A stretch of 6,772 bases of DNA from Clostridiales bacterium (GCA_003487955.1 DNNJ01000142.1:1-6772); one strand, 5' to 3'. Positions 1 to 5,506 are shown, counted from the first letter of the stretch. Program-made: numbers and translations. Notes: generated from the letters alone by a model not told the origin.

Positions 1-145
1 AAAAATGGGGAAACTCAAATTAAACTAACAAACGTTATTCTACTCCATATTCCCATTCAAACTTAAATAATTAAGGCTTCTATTATGAGAGGATACACCT
101 TTCTGCAGATAATACTAGAAGATTCATATTTTTATCGAAACGCAC

Positions 146-283
146 TTATATTTTCCTTAAAACTTTTCCACAAGGATGTGAAGGGTCCTTATTTTCAACA
201 ACAATTATTTTGTTTTCCTCAATCATTTTATACCATACTATTGATATAATAGTGTAGACAAATATAGTATATTTCTTATAATT
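146..283 (-). pseudogene. Possible decayed gene fragment, unidentified
   Basis: A minus-strand frame is open from the stop at 284-286 to the TAA at 146-148. Its only ATG is internal (226-224), lacks an SD sequence, and would give a 26-residue peptide. The frame first reads as a hydrophobic segment (YTIFVYTIISIVWY), then a charged tail ending in DPSHPCGKVLRKI. That order resembles the end of a membrane protein more than random AT-rich DNA, but I do not recognise a family. It may equally be chance. The plus strand has a 54-codon frame over the same bases (85-249), also without an SD. Confidence 0.2.
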
Positions 284-314
284 CTACAATGAAAATAATT
301 TGATTAACCCTTTC

Positions 315-329
315 GTTTTAGACTAAAAC
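315..329. repeat. Perfect 15-bp palindrome (GTTTTAG-A-CTAAAAC)
   Basis: Two 7-base arms are exact reverse complements around a single A. The site lies 46 bases beyond the stop of the CPBP-like gene. It has the size and symmetry of an operator half-site pair, but no promoter is recognisable beside it and no T-run follows it on either strand, so neither operator nor terminator is established. Confidence 0.45.
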
Positions 330-374
330 CAGCAAATTTTTAATTTTTCTTAAAATTAAACCCGTATTTGAATG

Positions 375-749
375 TTAGTTGAGTCTTCTCCAAGAGGGGA
401 TATACTTGTATATTATTGCTGTCGTTATTAAAAATAAAAGAAGAATAACAGCTCCTGATTTTATTAATATTAAAGGGACAATTCCTAACGTTAAATTACA
501 TATTGTATGAAATAAGATGCATGCTAATAAACAAGCACAAATCAAACCTGCAACAGATGGAATAAAGGTTCCTATCCTTATGATCCAGTCTGATGAGATT
601 AATAGAAAAATTTTTGAGGTAGATGGGATAAACACCATTAACCATAAAAGCCATGTAAAAATAAATGTGATACTTATATAAACTATTAACTCTTTAATTA
701 AGAGATATGTTTGATATTTTTTATTAATATAGCTCATAATCTTTTGCAT
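375..749 (-). CDS. Shortened CPBP-type membrane protein, probable internal-deletion remnant
   Basis: The 124-residue hydrophobic protein resembles the two ends of a CPBP (CAAX protease and bacteriocin-processing, Abi) intramembrane metalloprotease. Residues 20-70 match the usual N-terminus: a TWLLWL-type helix, then the IRIGTFIPSVAGLI stretch. Residues 73-118 match the usual C-terminus: LLACILFHTICNLTLG, including motif 3 (HxxxN, His81-Asn85), then a last helix ending IIYKYIP. Family members are usually about 220-300 residues; the EExxxR and FxxxH motifs that supply the glutamate and first histidine of the active site should lie between these halves and are absent. The frame is intact across the presumed junction near residues 70-73 (about 530-541). 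A protease function is therefore unlikely. The first ATG (749) overlaps the GNAT gene by 16 bases; the second ATG (737) makes an ATGA stop-start overlap. Neither has a good SD, so translation may depend on coupling. Confidence 0.6.
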   Translation of the reverse strand: MQKIMSYINKKYQTYLLIKELIVYISITFIFTWLLWLMVFIPSTSKIFLLISSDWIIRIGTFIPSVAGLICACLLACILFHTICNLTLGIVPLILIKSGAVILLLFLITTAIIYKYIPSWRRLN

Positions 750-1162
750 AAATGATAAAGCTTATGTCCTTCAGGACAATCCTCTAATACACCAAAAATT
801 TCATATCCTTTTTTTAAATAAAAGTCTTTAGCTTGAAAATCATAAGTACTCAGATATGCAATATGGCACCCCATACTTCTTGCCTTATCTTCCACAATAC
901 TCAACAATTGCTTCGCAATTCCCCGATTGCGAAATTCTTTTTTCACCCATAATGTATCAATAGATAGAATATTCCACAATGCCGAACATGCCAAAATACC
1001 ACCAATAATCTCTCCGTTCTCATCTTTTATGCTTCTATTAATGCTGATAAACGGTTTTTCCTGAGTAAGCGGTTTTGATTCGATATTAAATTGAAGCAAC
1101 ATATTGCCTATATACTCGGCTTCATCTTCCATGGGAATTATTATTTTATATCCAAAATCCAT
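734..1162 (-). CDS. GNAT family N-acetyltransferase
   Basis: This is a cytoplasmic Gcn5-related acetyltransferase of 142 residues, a normal single-domain length, expected to move an acetyl group from acetyl-CoA to an unknown amine. The core shows beta strands with GEIIGGILACSAL and LSIDTLWVKKEFRNRGIAKQLL; the latter is motif A, with R-N-R-G-I-A as the pyrophosphate-binding loop of the R/Q-x-x-G-x-G/A type. A later FYLKKGYEIFGVLEDCPEGHKLYHL segment matches the usual C-terminal strand and loop. I place the start at the ATG at 1162-1160: the SD (AGAGGT, 1177-1172) is nine bases upstream of it. An in-frame GTG at 1171 abuts that SD and is too close. The gene overlaps the start of the CPBP-like gene and is probably co-transcribed with it. 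The substrate cannot be read from the sequence. Confidence 0.88.
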   Translation of the reverse strand: MDFGYKIIIPMEDEAEYIGNMLLQFNIESKPLTQEKPFISINRSIKDENGEIIGGILACSALWNILSIDTLWVKKEFRNRGIAKQLLSIVEDKARSMGCHIAYLSTYDFQAKDFYLKKGYEIFGVLEDCPEGHKLYHLCKRL

Positions 1163-1286
1163 TTCCCTCACACCTCTTAAAATACAAATTATTTCACCTT
1201 ATAAAACTAATACAAAGTAAAAAGGTAGCATATACCAACTTCCCATACTCCATCAACCCAATACTTAATATTATTAATATCCTTAA

Positions 1287-2147
1287 TCAGTCTTCCAGAT
1301 TGAAGCATCCGATACCAATAAGTCCCGGCCCTGTATGAACACCAAGAGCAGGTGAAATTTGTCCTTCCATATATATAGTTGCTTTATCTATATATGGCTG
1401 CATTATTTCTCTGACTTTATTTGCTTCCTCTTGAGCATATCCATGACAAATAGCAAGATAATAATTTTTCTTGTCCTTAATTTTATCCTGTACTATTTCT
1501 ATCAGCTTATTAATACTTTGTTTTCTTCCTCGTACTTTTTCTACTGTATAATAAATTCCTTCTTTGTCACAGCTAATGATAGGTTTTATTTGAAGTACAC
1601 TTCCTATCATTCCTTCTACACGCCCTAACCTTCCTCCCTTTACAAGATAATGCAGCGTTTGTAAACTATAGTAAATATTTGAGTTTTCAATTTTATTTTC
1701 TACTTTCTTAACAATTTCTTCAAAACTTAAATTTTCTTCGACTAATTGTGCTGCATATATGGACAGAAATCCAGATCCGAGAGCTATATTTTTTGTATCT
1801 ATGACTTTTGTTTTAATATTATTAAACTCCTTACAAACCATTTCAATTGCTTTGAATGTTCCGCTCAATCCTGAAGAGATTACAGGAATGATTATTTTAC
1901 TATATCCGTCTGCTATGATTTTTTCTATTACCTTATGCATTTCACCAATAGTTGGCAAACTTGTATGTGGTATTTCATTTTGCAGATTTTCATACACTTC
2001 TTCCGGCGTAATATCAATTCTGTCACGATATGATATGTCTTTATAGTTGATAGTAAGTGCCATCTCATAAATATGAAACCTTTCCAGTAAATTTCGAGGT
2101 ATATCTGAACAAGAATCTGTCAGTATTGCAATCTTATTTTCATCCAT
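1287..2147 (-). CDS. DegV family fatty-acid-binding protein (FakB-like)
   Basis: This 286-residue cytoplasmic protein has the full two-domain DegV fold. Visible signatures are TDSCSDIP (10-17), HTSLP (61-65), the SSGLSGTF loop (91-98), VIDTKNIALGSG (115-126), LVKGGRLGRVEG (168-179), VRGRK (205-209) and GVHTGPGLIGIG (269-280). In studied members (S. aureus FakB1/FakB2) the equivalent Thr/Ser, Ser-Gly-Thr loop, Arg and C-terminal His hold the fatty acid carboxylate, and the protein hands the acyl chain to the kinase FakA for phospholipid synthesis. Thr62, Ser92-Thr97, Arg206/Arg208 and His271 are present, so lipid binding is likely. No FakA gene is in the window. The start is secure: AAGGAG lies seven bases before the ATG. 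The gene follows DUF1836 by 28 bases and has no promoter of its own, so it is the second gene of that operon. Confidence 0.95.
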   Translation of the reverse strand: MDENKIAILTDSCSDIPRNLLERFHIYEMALTINYKDISYRDRIDITPEEVYENLQNEIPHTSLPTIGEMHKVIEKIIADGYSKIIIPVISSGLSGTFKAIEMVCKEFNNIKTKVIDTKNIALGSGFLSIYAAQLVEENLSFEEIVKKVENKIENSNIYYSLQTLHYLVKGGRLGRVEGMIGSVLQIKPIISCDKEGIYYTVEKVRGRKQSINKLIEIVQDKIKDKKNYYLAICHGYAQEEANKVREIMQPYIDKATIYMEGQISPALGVHTGPGLIGIGCFNLED

Positions 2148-2175
2148 AATATTTCTCCTTCTGCATTAAGGTTAT

Positions 2176-2718
2176 TTACATCTTTTTAATTTTTGTTTCT
2201 ATAATTTTTTCAGTTAAAAGTTTATTGGATAGTGCTGTAGTAATAGAGGAAATAGCAAGTTTTTCATATTTTATTTCTCTTTCCTCTAATACATATGGGC
2301 TGTATTTTTCTAAAATCGGAATAAAAACTCTCTTCATAGATTCCTCAAATGCTTCGCAAAAAGAATCATAAGCTATTTTCTCATTTCCTTGCAATGCAAC
2401 CTGCAATTTAATTCCGTCTTTAATTTTTGAAATTGGGAGTATCTGTTTAAGTACAGTAATTACAATGACATAAGCAATGTGCAATTTTTCATACTTCTTC
2501 TTTACTGGTTTAGGCATTATTCCCCATTTTACATAATTGTTTACCATGTTTTTTGTAATAAGCTTTTCACTGTCATTATGCATAAAAGATAATTCATCAG
2601 TAACAATTTGTAACATCTGATCACAATAGATTGCAAAGTTCGGTAAATCATCCCACAAAACCAGTTTTACTTCGCTCATTATCTTGCTGTATTCATATAA
2701 TTCTATATTGTTTAACAT
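2176..2718 (-). CDS. DUF1836 domain protein, probable MerR-like DNA-binding regulator
   Basis: The 180-residue protein carries a DUF1836 domain in about residues 22-105. The sequence begins with WDDLPNFAIYCDQM and continues into LITKNMVNNYVKWGIMP, then KKKYEKLHIAYVIVITVLK. This resembles the winged helix-turn-helix layout of MerR-type regulators, in which a helix, an N-Y-x-K turn and a basic KKxYxxxHI segment contact DNA. The C-terminal 75 residues are helical and unassigned, and would be the dimerisation or sensing part. No membrane helix or signal peptide is present. The start is supported by AAAGGA six bases upstream. It is the first gene of an operon with the DegV protein, and a palindrome lies over its own transcription start, so autoregulation is a fair guess. 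A fatty-acid-related signal is possible from the neighbour, but nothing in the sequence proves it. Confidence 0.8.
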   Translation of the reverse strand: MLNNIELYEYSKIMSEVKLVLWDDLPNFAIYCDQMLQIVTDELSFMHNDSEKLITKNMVNNYVKWGIMPKPVKKKYEKLHIAYVIVITVLKQILPISKIKDGIKLQVALQGNEKIAYDSFCEAFEESMKRVFIPILEKYSPYVLEEREIKYEKLAISSITTALSNKLLTEKIIETKIKKM

Positions 2719-2749
2719 TGTTTTTCCTTTTTCCTATAACGATTTTATG

Positions 2750-2764
2750 TAGTTATCATAACTA
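2750..2764. promoter_or_regulatory. Palindrome at the DUF1836-degV transcription start, candidate operator
   Basis: TAGTTAT-C-ATAACTA is a perfect 7+1+7 palindrome. It begins six bases downstream of the minus-strand -10 box and so covers the likely start point and first transcribed bases. A repressor there would block initiation. The first gene of the transcript encodes a putative DNA-binding protein, which makes it the natural candidate ligand, by inference only. Confidence 0.5.
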
Positions 2765-2769
2765 TATAG

Positions 2770-2798
2770 ATTATAGTTTAAACGAATTCATATGTCAA
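2770..2798 (-). promoter_or_regulatory. Consensus sigma-A promoter of the DUF1836-degV operon
   Basis: On the minus strand TTGACA (2798-2793) and TATAAT (2775-2770) are separated by exactly 17 bases, a perfect match to the housekeeping consensus. The predicted start near 2763 gives a leader of about 45 bases before the ATG at 2718. An unregulated promoter of this strength would be very active, which fits control by the adjoining palindromes. Confidence 0.85.
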
Positions 2799-2820
2799 GT
2801 ATTAAGTTTTCGCTTGACAT
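2792..2820. promoter_or_regulatory. Inverted repeat holding two divergent -35 boxes
   Basis: ATGTCAAG (2792-2799) and CTTGACAT (2813-2820) are exact reverse complements 13 bases apart. Each arm contains TTGACA. The minus-strand copy is the -35 of the DUF1836-degV promoter. The plus-strand copy points toward the C45 gene but has no recognisable -10 at 16-18 bases (the sequence there is close to TTACCC), so a working plus promoter would need an activator or lies elsewhere. The symmetry makes this a candidate shared control site for the divergent pair. Confidence 0.5.
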
Positions 2821-2892
2821 TAAATTTTTATTCAGTTACCCTTAAATCAAGAGATGACGTCAACTCCCAATACAACGAATGGAGAGTTAAAA

Positions 2893-3900
2893 ATGTACCA
2901 CAGAAGATTTAAAGGAACACACTATGATGCTGGCTATAAATGGGGAAATTTACTTCTTAAAAAAGGAAAAAAACTCGACTATTGCCCTGCTTTTGCTTTG
3001 ACAGAGGAAAGATATGCCTTTGCCAATGAATGCACCATAGAGTATCAGAAATATTTTCCTGAAATTTTAGAGGAAATACAAGGTATTGCTGATGGAAATA
3101 AAGTGCCGGTGGAAACGCTTCACGCACTTCTATTTTCCATGTATTGCTTCGAGCTTAACAATAAATGCACCTGTTTTGCTTTTAGCACAAAGGACGAAAT
3201 CGTGTTTGCACGGAACAGTGATTTTTTAGTAAGCCTTGAGAATCTCTACATGAATTGCCTGTATCATCTGAAAGATAGCTATTCTTTTAATGGAAACACC
3301 ACTGCTTTTGTACAGATGGAGGATGGTGTAAATAGGCACGGTTTAGCAGTTGGAATTACTTTTGTGTACCCCCATTTACGAAAACCAGGGTTGAATGCTG
3401 GAATGCTTACACGATATCTTTTGGAAAAGTGCAGAACAACCAACGAAACATTGGCAGCACTTCATCAGCTGCCCATTGCATCTGCACAGACGCTGACCAT
3501 CGCAGATAAAAGCGGTGAAATTGTTGTTATAGAATGCAATCCAAGGGTAATAGAAGTTATACGTCCTCGTAATGGAGAACAGTTTGTTGCGACTGCCAAT
3601 AACTTCAATTCTGAAAAAATGCAGGACTATCAAAATCCTGAGATTGATGACTGGCGATCCAGCGAACGATATCAAACTGTACGTACCGCATTGGAACAAA
3701 ATAAAGACGGTTATACTATAAAGTTTGCACAAGAGGTCTTATCTGGGAAATATGGTTTTATGTGTCAGTATAATCGCAAGCAAGGTGCCGATACCGTTTG
3801 GTCTGTACTCTATGACTTAAAGCGAAAACAAGTTTGGCGTGTTGAGGGCAACCCTGCAAGAAAGAGCTTCAAAGAAGACTCTCGCTTAAAATTAGATTAA
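2893..3900 (+). CDS. C45 family autoproteolytic acyltransferase/hydrolase
   Basis: This 335-residue protein belongs to the Ntn-hydrolase group of acyl-CoA:6-aminopenicillanate acyltransferase-like (peptidase C45) enzymes. These cleave themselves to expose an N-terminal cysteine and then hydrolyse or transfer acyl groups on amides. The N-terminal region has the family's GTHYDAGYKWG start and the EILEEIQGIADG segment. Cys92 in NNKCTCFAF is the likely nucleophile (Cys94 is a second candidate), and is followed by the conserved VFARNSDF (Arg107-Asn108, Asp110). Further landmarks are EDGVNRHGLAVG (143-154), ATANNF (233-238) and the C-terminal VWSVLYDLK...VWRVEGNP. There is no signal peptide, so it is probably cytoplasmic. 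I chose the ATG at 2893 because GGAGAG lies eight bases before it; an upstream in-frame ATG at 2854 has no SD and would add 13 residues unlike the family. The physiological substrate is unknown, and a penicillin-related role should not be assumed. Confidence 0.88.
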   Translation: MYHRRFKGTHYDAGYKWGNLLLKKGKKLDYCPAFALTEERYAFANECTIEYQKYFPEILEEIQGIADGNKVPVETLHALLFSMYCFELNNKCTCFAFSTKDEIVFARNSDFLVSLENLYMNCLYHLKDSYSFNGNTTAFVQMEDGVNRHGLAVGITFVYPHLRKPGLNAGMLTRYLLEKCRTTNETLAALHQLPIASAQTLTIADKSGEIVVIECNPRVIEVIRPRNGEQFVATANNFNSEKMQDYQNPEIDDWRSSERYQTVRTALEQNKDGYTIKFAQEVLSGKYGFMCQYNRKQGADTVWSVLYDLKRKQVWRVEGNPARKSFKEDSRLKLD

Positions 3901-3931
3901 AACTATTGACTTATAAAATAGTACTGAACAG

Positions 3932-4125
3932 TGAACCACCCTCCAAAAGTTAGACCAAAATTTAACTAATGGAGGGCGGTTTTAATCTGGAAAAATATGG
4001 CTCTGGATCAAAATGAATATAGTAAAAGTTTATTCTCCTGCCAAGACATAGCATTAAAAGTAGGTATTAATAATCCAACATTAATTACATCTTGGGTATC
4101 AAAATTTCGCGAACAAGGGGTAAGA
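3932..4125 (+). mobile_element. Decayed left end of an IS3-family insertion sequence
   Basis: TGAACCACCCTCCAAAAGTTAGACC from 3932 resembles the left terminus of IS3-family elements of Firmicutes, where such an end precedes orfA by some tens of bases. The following plus-strand DNA encodes a remnant of the OrfA helix-turn-helix. No orfB (DDE domain) and no matching right inverted repeat occur in the window, and transposase similarity ends near 4125, so the element is a non-autonomous relic. The right border is approximate. Confidence 0.6.
3935..3980 (+). terminator. Stem-loop at the IS end, possible terminator for the C45 gene
   Basis: ACCACCCTCCA (3935-3945) pairs with TGGAGGGCGGT (3970-3980) at 10 of 11 positions, leaving a 24-base loop that contains a further TTAG/CTAA pair. 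Four T residues follow (3980-3983). The structure lies 35 bases after the C45 stop and would both end that transcript and shield the IS from it. The tail is short and the loop large, so termination may be partial. Confidence 0.45.
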
Positions 4126-4170
4126 ATTGAGGAGGTTTACTGTATCAATAATGCTCATAATCTTCACTAA
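3997..4170 (+). pseudogene. Remnant of IS3-family transposase OrfA
   Basis: A 57-residue frame starting MALDQNEYSK contains CQDIALKVGINNPTLITSW and VSKFREQGV. These match the helix-turn-helix of IS3-type OrfA proteins, which read roughly 'Y.(D/E)VA..FGINNP.LI..W...FR..G..GL'. The usual N-terminal EFKLxVV segment is missing, and after residue 41 the similarity stops; the frame then runs through unrelated bases to a TAA at 4168-4170 that overlaps the HEAT-repeat gene stop by two bases. There is no SD before the ATG. It is too short to be a working transposase or frameshift partner and should be treated as debris. Confidence 0.55.
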
Positions 4171-4613
4171 AGATTGCGAATATCATCCAATGATTTTTGA
4201 ATATCCTTGAATACAAGTAATTGCATACTATCTTTATACCTTAATGGATTGGCACGATGCAGTGCATTTTCAATATCATTTTTTAAATTTGGTTTATATT
4301 TTACAATGGAAGGCAAAGCCTTTATACATTGTCTTGCGGTTATTGGCTTATCATCTATTATGTGCTTTAGGTACTCATCAATTATTTCATCAATCTTATA
4401 ATCAACATCCCACTTTGCGTTAGCAGCAATAAGAACAATTCCCCTTGTTCTTATATAAGAGTTTGTGTTGTTCAACATATCTACAAAGGTATCAAAGAAC
4501 GGATAGACCTCATCAGAACAACTGCTTTTATCTTCCAGTTGTTTTAAACAGTGATACGCCTGCTTATCATCACAATTCAACAAACCGTCGACTAATTGTT
4601 GAATATTTGACAC
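4167..4613 (-). CDS. Small HEAT-repeat protein ('SufBD'-type)
   Basis: The 148-residue soluble protein is made of helical pairs of the HEAT/ARM type. Residues 1-25 (NIQQLVDGLLN, DDKQAYHCLKQL) form the first pair. Residues 36-70 (VYPFFDTFVDMLNNTNSYIRTRGIVLIAANAKWD) form the second. ITARQCIKALPSIVKYKP (91-108) and DIENALH (113-119) form the third. Similar Clostridial proteins are often labelled 'SufBD protein' in databases; nothing here indicates iron-sulfur cluster assembly, and a scaffold or protein-binding role is the safer reading. The start is the GTG at 4613-4611, because GGAGGTGA (4626-4619) lies directly upstream at normal spacing. A longer frame from 4628 would put that SD inside the coding region. 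The gene has its own promoter and converges with the IS remnant at its 3' end, with no terminator visible. Confidence 0.75.
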   Translation of the reverse strand: MSNIQQLVDGLLNCDDKQAYHCLKQLEDKSSCSDEVYPFFDTFVDMLNNTNSYIRTRGIVLIAANAKWDVDYKIDEIIDEYLKHIIDDKPITARQCIKALPSIVKYKPNLKNDIENALHRANPLRYKDSMQLLVFKDIQKSLDDIRNL

Positions 4614-4676
4614 TGCACTCACCTCCACAAAATATAAATAATCTCACTTCACGTAAATATACCAATGTTCATCTAT

Positions 4677-4705
4677 AGTATACAATTAACCCATCACTTT
4701 ATCAA
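4677..4705 (-). promoter_or_regulatory. Sigma-A promoter of the HEAT-repeat gene
   Basis: TTGATA (4705-4700) and TATACT (4682-4677) lie 17 bases apart on the minus strand, each matching five of six consensus bases. The predicted start near 4670 gives a leader of about 57 bases ending in a strong GGAGGTGA SD before the GTG at 4613. Confidence 0.75.
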
Positions 4706-4900
4706 CCAAACTTAACCATTCTTTTACAATCAGCCAAAATATCCAATGTCATAAGAGTTATACTCTCAACCCTGGAATATTCCCACATTCAAATTTTCTT
4801 TCATTATTCCTACGCCGGTACTAAACCCAATAATTCCTTTAATTCCTGATAGAAATGAGAAGAAATCATTCCTTCCTACAATTCCATAAAATCTGAACTT
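4706..4900 (-). other. Intergenic stretch with short orphan frames, possibly decayed coding DNA
   Basis: On the minus strand this stretch contains a 28-residue frame with ATG at 4788 and stop at 4702 (MWEYSRVESITLMTLDILAD and on). It also contains two more short open frames in other phases across about 4770-4900. One of these (ISSHFYQELKELLGLVPA) is preceded by GGAAGG directly against its ATG. The residue mix is protein-like, but the phase changes and stops mean no intact gene. I recognise no family. It may be the remains of a gene that once lay between the HEAT-repeat and DUF6199-like genes. Confidence 0.25.
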
Positions 4901-5128
4901 TTAGGAAATTGTTTTAATAAATGCTATTATACCAATAATTATCATTATAATTGACATGATACGGGTTAATTTAACAGCTTCATCACTTGGTTCAAGATTC
5001 TCATTTTTAAATTGCCACCTTTTGCCCCACAAAGCAGTATCTCTTGGGTTTATTGCTATATATACAAGTACACATATAATAGGTATATAGACCATTACAC
5101 TTATAAATATATTTGCAAATCTCAACAT
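4901..5128 (-). CDS. Small two-helix membrane protein, DUF6199-like
   Basis: The 75-residue protein has a first membrane helix at about residues 5-26 and a second at 57-72. Between them is a polar loop containing NPRDTALWGKRWQFKN and EPSDEAVKLTR. The W-x-K-x-W-x-F-K ... EPSD ... R pattern followed by a helix is what I recall of DUF6199-type small membrane proteins; no biochemical role is known to me. I chose the ATG at 5128 because GGGGAG lies five bases upstream. Two in-frame ATGs further up (5155 and 5203) lack an SD. The first 12 bases of the gene are nearly repeated 27 bases upstream (see findings). The gene is monocistronic, with a long untranslated leader from a promoter near 5400. Confidence 0.65.
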   Translation of the reverse strand: MLRFANIFISVMVYIPIICVLVYIAINPRDTALWGKRWQFKNENLEPSDEAVKLTRIMSIIMIIIGIIAFIKTIS

Positions 5129-5263
5129 GCTCACTCCCCTTTTAAATCTCAGCATTCTAATTTTATTAGATTTGGTAATAATTTCTTTGTGCCAATTAAT
5201 CATATACTACTATTTTGGAATTAAAATTTCTTCTGCATGAATTTAACTTATTCTGTTATATTC

Positions 5264-5308
5264 TCATTCCACCGGTAACTTGCCCCAACATAAGCAAAGG
5301 TGTTCCAT
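5264..5308 (-). CDS. Possible 14-residue leader peptide upstream of the DUF6199-like gene
   Basis: ATG at 5308-5306 opens the peptide MEHLCLCWGKLPVE and ends with TGA at 5266-5264. AGGAAG lies seven bases before the ATG, which is the best SD in the leader. It sits between the mapped promoter and the main gene, 135 bases upstream of the latter. It could be a regulatory leader or a free small peptide. The other two frames over these bases also stay open for about 18 codons, so it might instead be a fragment of older coding DNA. Confidence 0.3.
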   Translation of the reverse strand: MEHLCLCWGKLPVE

Positions 5309-5379
5309 CAATTTACTTCCTATTATAAATATTTTTATATAAATAAAAATGTAGCTTTCATAAATTTTTAATTGAACAT

Positions 5380-5408
5380 ATTATATCACATTACATCTCT
5401 TACACCAA
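5380..5408 (-). promoter_or_regulatory. Extended -10 promoter, probably for the DUF6199-like gene
   Basis: TATAAT (5385-5380) is preceded by TG at the extended position (TGATATAAT). TTGGTG (5408-5403) lies 17 bases upstream on the minus strand. The first gene downstream is the DUF6199-like one at 5128, implying a leader of about 245 bases, unusually long for so small a gene. Confidence 0.6.
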
Positions 5409-5506
5409 ATCAAATAAGCTTACACTTTATTAATATTTATCTGATCGATTTATGATAATATCTCATTGTACCACATTTAATTATGTCTCAAATATAAAAA
5501 ATATAG

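Larger units (their letters stand above)
1..374. other. Gene-free AT-rich left flank
   Basis: No complete gene with a ribosome binding site is visible on either strand in this stretch. It contains a 46-codon open minus-strand frame (146-283) that may be gene debris, a perfect palindrome at 315-329, and an AT-only inverted repeat with 9-base arms (339-347 and 352-360). That last repeat has no GC clamp and is not a convincing terminator for the genes that read leftward into it. A TATAAT box sits at 245-250 on the plus strand, without a matching -35. Confidence 0.6.

Noticed and set aside
85..249. Plus-strand 54-codon frame in the left flank
   Set aside because: No SD, no recognisable motif, and it overlaps an equally plausible minus-strand frame; treated as chance.
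1219..1236. Possible terminator after degV (GGTA-TATGC-TACC then five T on the minus strand)
   Set aside because: The stem is only four base pairs with one GC pair per side beyond AT, too weak to call; it is in the right place but unsupported.
1163..1286. Short minus-strand frame (reading YWVDGVWEVGICYLF) between degV and the GNAT gene
   Set aside because: Too short, no start with an SD, and composition alone does not support a gene.
1359..1628. Plus-strand open frame of 89 codons, and another at 1759-2046
   Set aside because: Both lie wholly inside the well-supported degV gene on the other strand, have no SD, and translate to low-complexity residues typical of antisense shadows.
3376..3732. 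Minus-strand frame of 118 codons inside the C45 gene
   Set aside because: It is antisense to a gene with clear family motifs, and its translation shows no recognisable domain.
4141..4166. Eleven-base match (AGATTATGAGC on the minus strand) shared with the start of the CPBP-like gene near 733-743
   Set aside because: A single short match in AT-rich DNA with no wider similarity; most likely chance.
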